32,744 nt of DNA from a virus: positions 1-32,744 of IMG/VR virus record IMGVR_UViG_3300032217_000296; one strand, written 5' to 3'. Shown here one piece after another: positions 19,716-27,470 of this stretch; position 1 is the stretch's first letter; every line of letters starts with the position of its first letter. The notes below the pieces were generated by a model. That model saw only the letters and a list, made by a program, of their open reading frames with translations, searched no databases and was not told the DNA's origin. The position numbers were made by a program, and so were the translations under genes.

Positions 19716-21269
19716 ATGGCAATTCAAACAATTCCAGGTTTAACTGGTTTTACTTACGCAAGAGTCGCTTCTATGGATAAGCGTGCTGTAGGTAAACTTA
19801 CAGATTCTAACCACTTGGAAAGCTTTCACTCTACAGAGCCAGCTGATTATGATAAAAAGATTATCAGCTTGTATACTCAGAGTTCTCTTTACAGTAATGA
19901 TTTCTTAGACATGATTAACAAGTCTACTCCTTACTATATTGATAACAATAGTGATGCTTGGAAGTGGCAGGTAGCGGTTCCTTATAAGTTCCCAAAAATC
20001 ATTGACATTCCAAATGCTACTTTAGCTTTAAGCAAGCCAGGTATTGATGGTCAAGAATTCCAAGCTGTATTGGATACTAATGAGTTTTCTAAGAACGCAA
20101 TTGTTTCTGTAGGTTCTCGTCAGTATGGTCCAAGATTCTATGTAATCAAAGATCCTCAACCATGGAATGCTGGTTTCTTATACACTTTCAATTTAATTAC
20201 AGATAATCCTCAAGTGGATTTCGTAAGCCCTGTGTTCTTACAAACTGGTATTGAATTAGAATTAGTTGATGCTGCTATTGGTGAGTTCGATCAAGACTTA
20301 TTAGGTCTTCCTCGTTTGGGTGAGCAAATCACAATGTTTGAATCTTTAGGTTCTGCATATGGTTATGAGCACAAGATCACTGAGTGGGCTGATGACAAAA
20401 TGATGAGAGATGCTTCTGGTAAGCCTTTAGATATCTTGGTTTATGCTCCACAAAGACGTAACCAATTACCTTTAACTCGTAATGATGTTAAGTGGGAACC
20501 ATTTATTGAGTTCTGGATGCGTAAGTCTATGTTAGAATTAAAAGTTAAGCGTATGATCTGGGCTAAGCCTGGTACCGTGAAGACTAGTGGTTCTAAGCAA
20601 GAATTAAAAAGAACTTCTGCTGGTGTTTACCACAGAATGAGAAATAACGGTAACTTAGTTCAATACAACCGTGGAGAATTCACTGCAAACTTGATTCGTT
20701 CTGTGTTTGGTGATTTATTCTACAGACGTGTGGATGTTAAGGATCGTAGAGTTAAAATGTACACTAACGAAGCTGGGTTTGATGTGTTCCAACAAGCTTT
20801 GAAGAATGATGCTTTAAATTCTGGTTTAACTTTCATGGCAGATAGCGGAAATCGTTACATGCAAGGTGAAGGACAGCATATCACTTATAACTTTGCATTT
20901 GATGCAATGGTTACTCGTGAGACTGGTCGTGTTGAGTTGATTCACTTGAAAGAGTTGGATTTACCTCAAACAAACTTAGAATTTGGACAAAACAAAAAGT
21001 CTACTCCAGTATTTATGGTATTTGATGTTAGCCCAATGAGCGATGGTTCAATGATTAACAACATCAGAGAAGTACGTATGAAAGGAGCTCCTTCTATGAC
21101 ATGGGGTTATATCGATGGTACTCGTCACCACTTAGGTTTTGCTAAGTCTCAAGGTATGAGTTCTGCGAACAAATTCCCTGGATATGAAATTTGGATGAAA
21201 GATCGTTGTGATGTTTTCATTGAAGATTTATCTCGTACAGTTTTAATTGAGGAAATACCACAATTCTAA
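19716..21269 (+). CDS. major capsid protein (HK97 fold, crAss-like)
   Basis: A 517-residue protein behind the scaffold gene. It has the length and layout of Crassvirales major capsid proteins, and a few segments look conserved to me (FHSTEPADYDKKIISLYTQS near residue 37, QPWNAGFLYTFN around 151, and the EIWMKDRCDVFIEDLSRTV ending). Codon use shifts toward CGT, AAC, TTC and AAG compared with the neighbouring genes, as expected for the most abundant virion protein. The leader is A-rich (AAAAATTAAAAAAATAACAAA) with no Shine-Dalgarno. The HK97 fold is taken from the family, not read from sequence. A structured intergenic stretch follows. Confidence 0.85.
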   Translation: MAIQTIPGLTGFTYARVASMDKRAVGKLTDSNHLESFHSTEPADYDKKIISLYTQSSLYSNDFLDMINKSTPYYIDNNSDAWKWQVAVPYKFPKIIDIPNATLALSKPGIDGQEFQAVLDTNEFSKNAIVSVGSRQYGPRFYVIKDPQPWNAGFLYTFNLITDNPQVDFVSPVFLQTGIELELVDAAIGEFDQDLLGLPRLGEQITMFESLGSAYGYEHKITEWADDKMMRDASGKPLDILVYAPQRRNQLPLTRNDVKWEPFIEFWMRKSMLELKVKRMIWAKPGTVKTSGSKQELKRTSAGVYHRMRNNGNLVQYNRGEFTANLIRSVFGDLFYRRVDVKDRRVKMYTNEAGFDVFQQALKNDALNSGLTFMADSGNRYMQGEGQHITYNFAFDAMVTRETGRVELIHLKELDLPQTNLEFGQNKKSTPVFMVFDVSPMSDGSMINNIREVRMKGAPSMTWGYIDGTRHHLGFAKSQGMSSANKFPGYEIWMKDRCDVFIEDLSRTVLIEEIPQF

Positions 21270-21274
21270 CAACC

Positions 21275-21371
21275 CTAAGGATAGTATCCTTAGACCGACA
21301 TCCTTAAAAAAGATGTTTCATAAAACCGAGAAGAATTCCCCCCCACTCCTCAAAAGTGGGGGAGTCTTCTC
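21275..21371 (+). terminator. tandem stem-loops after the capsid gene
   Basis: Three hairpins in a row: CTAAGGAT-agt-ATCCTTAG (21275-21293); ACATC/GATGT (21298-21316); and a strong GC-rich one, GAGAAGA (21328-21334) with TCTTCTC (21365-21371) around CCCCCACT/AGTGGGGG (21340-21347/21355-21362). None is followed by a U-tract, so they may protect or pause the capsid message rather than terminate it. Confidence 0.5.
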
Positions 21372-21376
21372 AAACA

Positions 21377-21434
21377 CAGATGGATGAGTTTAGGCTTCAT
21401 GCCTCACTGCATCACCTTCGATGGTAACCATCTG
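21377..21434 (+). ncRNA. possible three-way-junction RNA element
   Basis: A closing stem CAGATGG (21377-21383) with CCATCTG (21428-21434) encloses two hairpins: AGT-tt-AGGC-ttcat-GCCT-c-ACT (21387-21408) and CATC-accttc-GATG (21410-21423). This is a compact three-way junction ending 29 bases before the next ATG. It is not a tRNA (no D- or T-arm pattern) and lacks the hammerhead core. It could act on translation of the next gene or on message processing. Confidence 0.4.
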
Positions 21435-21462
21435 CAAATAAACCAAACAAAAACAACTACAT

Positions 21463-22431
21463 ATGGGTAAGATAGGAAAGATCTCCACTTTAAAAAAGGA
21501 GTATAATAACTCTCAGTTACAAACTATGCAAGGTGGACTTGCTATGAAAGGCTTAACAAGAATTCCTGGTACAGGAGTATTTAAGTATCCGTATAAGGAA
21601 CTTGATGGTCAGTACAGAACAGGACTTGATCCACAAGCTTCATATATTAGAAGAATTCAAGATAATCTAGAAAGAGAACTAGAAGTTGAAAGAGTAACTA
21701 ACTTACGTAAGAAACTTGAAGCTGCTTTAGGTGATATTGACTTAAGTCCAAGATCTCAATTTTGGAACTATGGTTTATCAACTTCAACAGATGATGTTCT
21801 TCACGTACAACCAGTAAAGCTTATGGATGGTGATAATTATTTTGATTTCACTAATACATTACAAGAATTAGCTTTCTCATGGTTAAGAGTACATCCTACT
21901 ATTGCTTCTAGCTACCAAGCTTGGGAGCGTGGTGAATTTCCTGCAGATATACAATTCTATGTGGCTGATGATGAGATTGAGAATGCAGTCGTCTTCAAAA
22001 AGAAACAACTTATCAATAAAGCTATTGTTAAGTTTGATTCTATGACTCCTGAGAAGAAGAAGAAAGTTGCAAGACTTTTAGGTCTTCCTGTCACTGAAGA
22101 TACTAAAGAAGAAGTTGTATATAACCAAGTAGATAACATGTTGAAACAAACAGAGTTTAAAAATGGTAAATACCAAGGTTTAAATCCTGTAGAAATCTTT
22201 AATAGATTTGCTGACATGAAGGAAAACTTATTACATATCAAAGACTTAGTAAAACAAGCACTTACCCATTCAGTTTATAGAACAAAACCTAATGGTAAGA
22301 TTTACGAAGGTGAATTTGAAATAGCAAGCGATGAAGATGATTTAGTTAAATTCCTTGCAAATGAAGACAATCAAGACCAACTATTAACATTAGAAGGTAA
22401 ATTGAAAACTAAAAAATTAGCATCTGTATGA
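21463..22431 (+). CDS. conserved crAss-like virion protein after the capsid gene
   Basis: A 322-residue protein with a basic N terminus (MGKIGKISTLKKEYNNSQLQ), a helical region IRRIQDNLERELEVERVTNL (about 62-81), a mixed domain (SPRSQFWNYGLSTSTDD; then FSWLRVHPTIASSYQAWERG) and a C-terminal helical domain. The start follows the leader AACCAAACAAAAACAACTACAT. It overlaps the next gene by four bases (ATGA), so the two are coupled. In crAss-like phages the genes just after the capsid encode head and connector parts; which one this is cannot be read from sequence. Confidence 0.55.
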   Translation: MGKIGKISTLKKEYNNSQLQTMQGGLAMKGLTRIPGTGVFKYPYKELDGQYRTGLDPQASYIRRIQDNLERELEVERVTNLRKKLEAALGDIDLSPRSQFWNYGLSTSTDDVLHVQPVKLMDGDNYFDFTNTLQELAFSWLRVHPTIASSYQAWERGEFPADIQFYVADDEIENAVVFKKKQLINKAIVKFDSMTPEKKKKVARLLGLPVTEDTKEEVVYNQVDNMLKQTEFKNGKYQGLNPVEIFNRFADMKENLLHIKDLVKQALTHSVYRTKPNGKIYEGEFEIASDEDDLVKFLANEDNQDQLLTLEGKLKTKKLASV

Positions 22432-23159
22432 TCCCAGTAGATAGTTTATTATATAAGATTGATCAGAAACTAAATAAACTATCAACTAACGAGCATCAAC
22501 AAATTAACCTAGAAGACAAAATCCTAGCTTTAAATGAGGCTCAGATTAAGCTTATAAAGCAAAAGGTTGATGGTCAAAATACGGTATCTGGTTTAGGTCT
22601 CGATGCTTTTAAAAAGCGTTATGAAGATCTCCAAAGTTTGGTGGTAACTTATAATCACCAACCATTAGATTTAGAATTGATGAATGCTGAGTTAAATCAA
22701 TGGAAAGCAAATATACATCTCTTAGACCCTGACTACATGTTCTACATTGATAGTTATGTAATAGCAGATAAGGGAAGATGTACAGGTAGAAAGATTTGGA
22801 TTAATAGAGATTTGGCTAAACATGGTGATATTCAATTCATTTTGAATAATGATCATTACAAGCCCTCTTTTGAATACCAAGAGACATTTAACTTTCTATC
22901 TTCTGATGAGATAAGTGTATTTACAGATGGTACTTTTATACCAAAGCAAATATTCATATCTTATATGAGATATCCTCAATACATTAATAAAGAAGGATAT
23001 ATCATGCTAGATGGGGAACCATCATATGATCAGAATTGCGAATTAGAAACATACTTAGAAGATGAACTTTTAGATTTAACAGTTGAAAGTTTAGCTATGT
23101 ATACAGAAAACATGTCTGCAGTTCAAACTGCTCAAATGAGAATACAGACAAACGAATAA
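22428..23159 (+). CDS. putative head-tail connector protein
   Basis: A 243-residue protein. The N-terminal third is a long charged helix with LEDKILALNEAQIKLIKQKV. The middle carries LDPDYMFYIDSYVIADKGRC and NRDLAKHGDIQFILNNDHYK. The C-terminal part has EISVFTDGTFIPKQIFISYM followed by a terminal helix LEDELLDLTVESLAMYTENM. A beta domain ending in a strand pair and an L-x-x-E-hydrophobic helix is typical of head-tail connector and ring proteins, and similar to the ring-like proteins further downstream. The assignment is by pattern and position, so treat it as likely connector rather than a named part. Confidence 0.5.
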   Translation: MIPVDSLLYKIDQKLNKLSTNEHQQINLEDKILALNEAQIKLIKQKVDGQNTVSGLGLDAFKKRYEDLQSLVVTYNHQPLDLELMNAELNQWKANIHLLDPDYMFYIDSYVIADKGRCTGRKIWINRDLAKHGDIQFILNNDHYKPSFEYQETFNFLSSDEISVFTDGTFIPKQIFISYMRYPQYINKEGYIMLDGEPSYDQNCELETYLEDELLDLTVESLAMYTENMSAVQTAQMRIQTNE

Positions 23160-23186
23160 CTTTTTACAATTTAAAATAAAAAACAA

Positions 23187-24353
23187 ATGGCAGATTTTTC
23201 TCTAACCACGCTCTTTGTATCTCCAGTAGGAAACACACTCCCTAGCTCTGGATCTACTCAGAATTTGACCCCAGGTCAATTTGGTATATTCAAAAATGAT
23301 TATACTTATGCAACAGCAGGTAATATTGCTGCTGCTCCTTATTTCTACGTTGCTCAAGGAAGAGTAAACACCTATCTTCAAGGATCTAAAAGATCTGATA
23401 AGATTGCTGGTGCTTTAAATTCTGGAGGTAATGGTAAATCAAATGTTACAGAATGGTACAAAGTTACAGGATCTCCTGTTGCTGCGAATCAAGTAACTGA
23501 AGTAGTTAACTTCAATGTTAAGCCAGGTGAAATTATCACTTTGACTTTACGTGCTTTCTCTAGCTACATTAACACATTGTACTTCAATGGTTTCACTCGT
23601 TCAGTAACAGTAAACGCTCCTTGCTTAGCATGTGGTGGTGATCCTTGTTCTGATGTAGATGTACCAGAATTAATTGATCGTTTGATCTATCAATTGAGTT
23701 TAAAAGCTCCAGGTAACAACCCTGACAACATTAGCTTTAGTACTTTCTATCAATTCCAAAGAATTGGTGATGATCAAAATGCAAAATTAGTTATTAGTGG
23801 TAAGCCATTAACTCAATATGGACAGCCTTGTGATGTTGCTGCATTCCCTTGGGAGTATGACCGTATGTGGTTCCGTACTTTCATCTATGCTGGACCTGCT
23901 ACAACTGCTGACTTTATTGTTGCTGATCCTTGTAACGTAGTTGCTGAACCAGTTGTTACTCAACGTAGTTCTTATGTTGCTGGTACTTCTGCTGAGATTC
24001 AACAATTAGAAAAGAACTTCTATAGCTACCAAGCTGGATATTTGAAGCATCTTTATAGAATGGTTGGTTATAACGAAAACTTTGAAAGCTGGGTAACTAC
24101 TGGTACAACTTATGATACCTTCTACATCAAGTTTAATGATTATGACAAATCAGCTTACCAATGGGGTGACTATATTTATGAAGATGCAACTGTAATTATC
24201 GCTGTTCCACAAGCTCAAACAAGTGCAGTTAATGCAATCTTGGCTGCTGCTTTAGGTGCTGCTGAAAATGAAAGTGCTCCTATCACTTCTACTACAAGCA
24301 CTACAACTACTGTATGGCCTAGTACTTCAACAACAACTACTCAGATCCCTTAA
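23187..24353 (+). CDS. probable auxiliary capsid / decoration protein with Thr-rich tail
   Basis: A 388-residue, beta-rich protein, MADFSLTTLFVSPVGNTLPS, with small-residue and aromatic content typical of virion surface proteins (YFYVAQGRVNTYLQG, PGEIITLTLRAFSSYINTLY). A cysteine cluster, CLACGGDPC (about 147-155), and a second Cys pair follow. The C terminus is a Ser/Thr-rich, flexible tail (TSTTSTTTTVWPSTSTTTTQ). Codon use is capsid-like (CGT, AAC, TAC, TTC), suggesting high copy number, and a terminator follows. I take it as the auxiliary (head) capsid protein by expression signs and position; it could also be a head-fibre anchor. Confidence 0.55.
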   Translation: MADFSLTTLFVSPVGNTLPSSGSTQNLTPGQFGIFKNDYTYATAGNIAAAPYFYVAQGRVNTYLQGSKRSDKIAGALNSGGNGKSNVTEWYKVTGSPVAANQVTEVVNFNVKPGEIITLTLRAFSSYINTLYFNGFTRSVTVNAPCLACGGDPCSDVDVPELIDRLIYQLSLKAPGNNPDNISFSTFYQFQRIGDDQNAKLVISGKPLTQYGQPCDVAAFPWEYDRMWFRTFIYAGPATTADFIVADPCNVVAEPVVTQRSSYVAGTSAEIQQLEKNFYSYQAGYLKHLYRMVGYNENFESWVTTGTTYDTFYIKFNDYDKSAYQWGDYIYEDATVIIAVPQAQTSAVNAILAAALGAAENESAPITSTTSTTTTVWPSTSTTTTQIP

Positions 24354-24380
24354 GGAGTAAAGGTAGTTATCATATAACCT

Positions 24381-24430
24381 ATGCCAGAGGGTGAGAGGAT
24401 TAATTCTCAAATCCTCTGGCATTATTATTT
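24381..24430 (+). terminator. intrinsic terminator after the decoration-protein gene
   Basis: A perfect 10-bp stem ATGCCAGAGG (24381-24390) with CCTCTGGCAT (24413-24422), with GAGA/TCTC inside, runs into TATTATTTT. The CCTCT arm can instead pair with a second AGAGGAT at 24394-24400, giving a competing hairpin. The element covers the first codons of a longer open frame, which shows that the true start of the next gene is at 24439. Confidence 0.75.
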
Positions 24431-24438
24431 TAAAGAAC

Positions 24439-24999
24439 ATGACTTTAGATTTTTTAGTAATTAATACATTTAGCACAAGAACATTAGGAATAGCAGATAT
24501 ATCAACTTATGATACTAATCCTCCTGTAGTAGTTGCTCCTACAATGGAAATTACTATTCCTGGATATACTGTTCCTGTTTCTATTCCATTCATTCCTTTA
24601 GACTTCAATGTTTATAATTCTATTACATTAGGACTTAATAATTTTGCAGGAGGTACACAACCTCTTCCAGATGGTGTGTATTTCTTAAAGTATTCTGTTT
24701 CACCTGCATATTTAAACTATACAGAGAAAAACATAATGCGTACAGAAAGAATACAAGAGAAGTTTGATAATGCATTTATGAAGCTTGATATGATGGAATG
24801 TGACTTAGCTATTAAAAAGCAATCAAAAGTAACTCTTAATAGTATTTACTATATGATCCAAGGGTCAATAGCTGCTGCTAATAACTGTGCAATAGATACA
24901 GCTAATACACTATATATACAAGCAGACAATATGTTAAATAATTTTATTAGTAACAATTGTGGTTGCTCTGGAAATAATTATCAAATCAACTTCGTTTAA
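24439..24999 (+). CDS. conserved crAss-like virion protein with Cys tail
   Basis: A 186-residue protein starting MTLDFLVINTFSTRTLGIAD. The first half is beta-rich with Pro and Thr (MEITIPGYTVPVSIPFIPLD) and has the ring-protein-like phrase GVYFLKYSVSPAYLNYTEKN. The second half is helical (RIQEKFDNAFMKLDMMECDL, then IKKQSKVTLNSIYYMIQGSI) and ends in NNCGCSGNNYQI. The open frame extends upstream to 24391, but that part is the terminator hairpin, so I start at 24439 behind TTTTAAAGAAC. Probably a connector or neck component; the exact part is not assigned. A three-cysteine ending recurs nearby. Confidence 0.55.
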   Translation: MTLDFLVINTFSTRTLGIADISTYDTNPPVVVAPTMEITIPGYTVPVSIPFIPLDFNVYNSITLGLNNFAGGTQPLPDGVYFLKYSVSPAYLNYTEKNIMRTERIQEKFDNAFMKLDMMECDLAIKKQSKVTLNSIYYMIQGSIAAANNCAIDTANTLYIQADNMLNNFISNNCGCSGNNYQINFV

Positions 25000-25000
25000 C

Positions 25001-25144
25001 ATGGCAAACTGTAAAGACTGTGGCATAAAAGTAGGATGTGGATGTCAATTAATTAATGGCTTATGTTCAGCATGTTATCATGCTGCTGTAAAAGCAAATC
25101 AAAGAATTAAAGATGTTATCACCAAGATTAACCGACTGTATTGA
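25001..25144 (+). CDS. tiny Cys-rich zinc-ribbon-like protein (47 aa)
   Basis: Starts MANCKDCGIKVGCGCQLING, continuing LCSACYHAAVKANQRIKDVI. The six cysteines C-x2-C-x5-C-x-C-x6-C-x2-C fit a compact zinc knuckle followed by a basic helix. The open frame runs further upstream (24959), but the leader TTTAAC before this ATG and the stop of the previous gene two bases earlier make 25001 the better start. Zinc binding is likely. Being placed among virion genes, it may be an assembly factor or virion component. It overlaps the next gene by 32 bases. Confidence 0.55.
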   Translation: MANCKDCGIKVGCGCQLINGLCSACYHAAVKANQRIKDVITKINRLY

Positions 25145-25379
25145 GTGTGCTAGTATACCTGCACTTTTAGAGGATATTAATTTGAAGCTAACAGCACTAG
25201 CAGTTAGTCAATATAATAATATTATATTCTCATTGAATAATTATATCCCAGGTGAGGTAATTGGCGATCTATTAAATTATAAACAAATATTAACATATAA
25301 ACAATGTAATCCCAGTTACTGTGAACCATTTACAGTAAAAATGATTGCTAGTAGAGTTATATTGTTAATTAATAAATAA
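25113..25379 (+). CDS. small conserved phage protein, unknown function
   Basis: An 88-residue protein: MLSPRLTDCIECASIPALLE, DINLKLTALAVSQYNNIIFS, then NYKQILTYKQCNPSYCEPFT and a terminal IASRVILLINK. I recall the layout (C..C..I, a helix ending YNNI, an LL.YK.IL..K..NP.Y segment, then a V..L ending) as a small gene near collar genes in Bacteroidota phages. Four cysteines may pair with those of its neighbours. It overlaps the previous gene and lies seven bases before the fibre gene. Function unknown. Confidence 0.55.
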   Translation: MLSPRLTDCIECASIPALLEDINLKLTALAVSQYNNIIFSLNNYIPGEVIGDLLNYKQILTYKQCNPSYCEPFTVKMIASRVILLINK

Positions 25380-25386
25380 GTAAAAA

Positions 25387-26499
25387 ATGTCTTGCGATAG
25401 TTGTTATAACGGATGTGTAGAAACTATATCTGATGAGTGTGTTAGATATACAGGAATAAATTATGCTGCATTAGGTGTTGAAACAGGAGACAATTTAGTT
25501 TCTGTTGAACAAGCTATAATGAATGCTTTAGTTCCTTTATTAACTGGTGTAGGAGATGGTATTACACTTAGTGCAGGAGATGTATGTGCATTAGTTACTG
25601 GTTATCTTACAGCAGGTTTAACTCATACATCTAAAGATTGGATTAAAGCTCTTTCCAAAGGAGAATGTAGTTTACAAGCACAGATTGTAGCTATTAACAA
25701 TACATTAAATATACTTAATGCTGATTATTCAATTGGATGTCTTACAGGAGTAACAGCCTCTTCTGACACTCATGCTATTTTACAAGCTGTTATTACAAAA
25801 CTTTGTGCAGTTGCTAGTGACCTAGTTGCTTTTGAACTTAATGTAAATAGTAACTATGTAAAGCTTGCTGATTTAAATGCTCTAATTGCGGCTTATTTAG
25901 CTGAGCAAGTTGGTTCTACCCAACAGTACACAAAGATGGTTCCTTACACAGCTGTGGAGTATTATGGACCATTGACAAACTTTGATACTACTGGTAGAGG
26001 ATTAGTTAATCTAGGATGGGATAAAGTGTATTTATGTAATGGAAATAATAATACTCCTGATAAAAGAGGTAGAGTTGGTGTAGGTGCTATTGTAACTCCT
26101 GGAGTTACAGGTCCTCCATTAGATGATGAAGTAAATCCTATATATAGTAGTGGTAATCCAAATTATGCTTTATATTCAACAAATGGTGCAAACCTTGTAG
26201 AATTAACTGTTCAAAATTTACCTTCCCACACGCATGGAGCTACAGCCACTGCAACATCTACTGTAACAGATCCTGGTCATACTCACTATGCAGGACATAC
26301 TCCTATAGGTTGGTCAAGTTCAGGAAGTGTTGGTGTATCAACTGATCTTCCACAAAATATTCAAACTACACGTTCTACAACAGGTATTAGTGTATCTACA
26401 TCAGTAAGTGTAATAAATACTTCTGTAGGTAGTGGTACAGGTCATAATAATATTCAACCAGTTCTTGCTACTTATTATATTATGTATATTCCTTCTTAA
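25387..26499 (+). CDS. head- or tail-fibre protein with tail-collar domain
   Basis: A 370-residue fibre-type protein. A Cys-rich start (MSCDSCYNGCVETISDECVR) leads into a YTGINYAALGVETGDNL module (21-37), then a repeated beta/Leu-rich shaft. The C-terminal third is a phage tail-collar domain: DKVYLCNGNNNTPDKRGRVG (212-231), NLPSHTHG (277-284), DPGHTH (295-300) and HNNIQPVLATYYIMYIPS (353-370). His-x-His pairs here bind metal in related fibres. It forms a likely trimer that decorates the head or tail. The N-terminal module recurs in the next gene, so it is probably the virion anchor. Confidence 0.75.
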   Translation: MSCDSCYNGCVETISDECVRYTGINYAALGVETGDNLVSVEQAIMNALVPLLTGVGDGITLSAGDVCALVTGYLTAGLTHTSKDWIKALSKGECSLQAQIVAINNTLNILNADYSIGCLTGVTASSDTHAILQAVITKLCAVASDLVAFELNVNSNYVKLADLNALIAAYLAEQVGSTQQYTKMVPYTAVEYYGPLTNFDTTGRGLVNLGWDKVYLCNGNNNTPDKRGRVGVGAIVTPGVTGPPLDDEVNPIYSSGNPNYALYSTNGANLVELTVQNLPSHTHGATATATSTVTDPGHTHYAGHTPIGWSSSGSVGVSTDLPQNIQTTRSTTGISVSTSVSVINTSVGSGTGHNNIQPVLATYYIMYIPS

Positions 26500-26518
26500 T
26501 ATTTAAACTTTTTATAAA

Positions 26519-26779
26519 ATGGCTTGTCTTCCTTGTGAACCTTGTTACTCTGCTTATTATCATCCTGTTGCTGTTGGATGTAGCAATACTATGGTGACAT
26601 CAAATAATACATATTATATTGGTCCAAACTTACCAAACTCAGGTGTTGCAAGTGGAGATTGCTTAACATTAGCGTTAGAAAAAATAGATAATAATTTAAG
26701 TGCTGCATCTTTATTAACAGCAATTGCAGCAAATCCAACATTAAAAGCACAGTTTTGTGCAATTGTGAATGACTGTTAA
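26519..26779 (+). CDS. short paralog of the fibre N-terminal anchor
   Basis: An 86-residue protein, MACLPCEPCYSAYYHPVAVG, containing YIGPNLPNSGVASGDCL (33-49). This aligns residue for residue with the anchor module of the preceding fibre protein (shared Y-x-G-x-N-x5-G-V-x2-G-D-x-L, then a helix with I and L spacing). It lacks any shaft or collar. It may be an anchor-only capping subunit, or what is left of a second fibre gene after loss of its tip. Cysteines at both ends (C..C..C and FCAIVNDC) suggest a cross-link or metal site. Confidence 0.55.
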   Translation: MACLPCEPCYSAYYHPVAVGCSNTMVTSNNTYYIGPNLPNSGVASGDCLTLALEKIDNNLSAASLLTAIAANPTLKAQFCAIVNDC

Positions 26780-26790
26780 AACCAACAAAA

Positions 26791-27351
26791 ATGACAGTAT
26801 TAATAACATTAACTACAGCAGGTAGTAATACAGGACCTTTTAATTTATATTCAGATGCAGATGGGTTCTCAACAATAATTACATCTGGTATATCTAGAGC
26901 TGATTTACTAGCTGGATATGAGGCAATTCTTCCAACTGGAACAACAGAAGTTCTTTTAAGATCTGCAGGACCTTGTAATTCAAGTTTATATTTAATAGTA
27001 TCAGGTGCTCCTACAACATCAACTACAAGTAGTACATCTAGCACTACAAGTTCTTCAAGTACAACACCTAACCCAGATGTATATTATTTAGCTCAAAAAG
27101 GAAGATATGCTAAAACTGATGGATGTCCTTTAAATGTAGTGCTAAGAATATACTTAAATGCTTCTGATTATGCATTATTTGTAGCCAATGGTTACTCATT
27201 TGCAGGACTTGGAGGAGGTGGTCCTACAACTTGTACAGCAATTGCTAGAAATCAAATAGGTAATTCTATCACTGCTTTATTCTATGATTTACAGAATATA
27301 TCATGGAATCTTTCAAATGGTGTGTTTACCTACTCTCAATTTCAATGTTAA
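26791..27351 (+). CDS. two-domain virion protein with Ser/Thr-rich linker
   Basis: A 186-residue protein: an N-terminal beta domain (MTVLITLTTAGSNTGPFNLY, then ISRADLLAGYEAILPTGTTE), a linker made almost only of Ser and Thr (TSTTSSTSSTTSSSSTT, about 76-92), and a C-terminal domain with paired cysteines (DGCPLNVVLRIYL; FTYSQFQC). The first domain (MTVLITLTTAG....GPF.LYS..DGF) is one I recall in other Bacteroidota phage structural proteins. It is likely a surface protein or fibre adaptor. A tandem hairpin and intrinsic terminator follow, so it ends a transcription unit. Confidence 0.55.
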   Translation: MTVLITLTTAGSNTGPFNLYSDADGFSTIITSGISRADLLAGYEAILPTGTTEVLLRSAGPCNSSLYLIVSGAPTTSTTSSTSSTTSSSSTTPNPDVYYLAQKGRYAKTDGCPLNVVLRIYLNASDYALFVANGYSFAGLGGGGPTTCTAIARNQIGNSITALFYDLQNISWNLSNGVFTYSQFQC

Positions 27352-27387
27352 GATAATAAAAACCTTGGTTGTTGGTTTCCAAGGTAT

Positions 27388-27420
27388 CCCCTGGCCTTTC
27401 TAGGCTGGGGGTTTTTGTTT
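27388..27420 (+). terminator. strong intrinsic terminator with preceding hairpin
   Basis: A 10-bp stem CCCCTGGCCT with AGGCTGGGGG (two G-U pairs) closes TTCT and is followed by TTTTTGTTT. Just ahead lies another hairpin, ACCTTGG (27362-27368) with CCAAGGT (27379-27385). It ends the fibre unit. Confidence 0.85.
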
Positions 27421-27470
27421 AAAGTATAATCAAATTAGTTATTTTCATTAATTAAATTAGTTAGCATATT

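Noticed and set aside
21377-21434. tRNA or hammerhead ribozyme
   Set aside because: No D-arm, anticodon arm or T-arm pattern is present, and the hammerhead core (CUGANGA and GAAA) is missing.
24391-24438. Upstream start for the virion gene at 24439
   Set aside because: These codons form the terminator hairpin and U-rich tract, so they are non-coding.
26589-27044. Minus-strand 151-codon frame
   Set aside because: It is antisense to two virion genes; its Leu/Val-rich text is the shadow of Thr- and Ser-rich codons on the plus strand.
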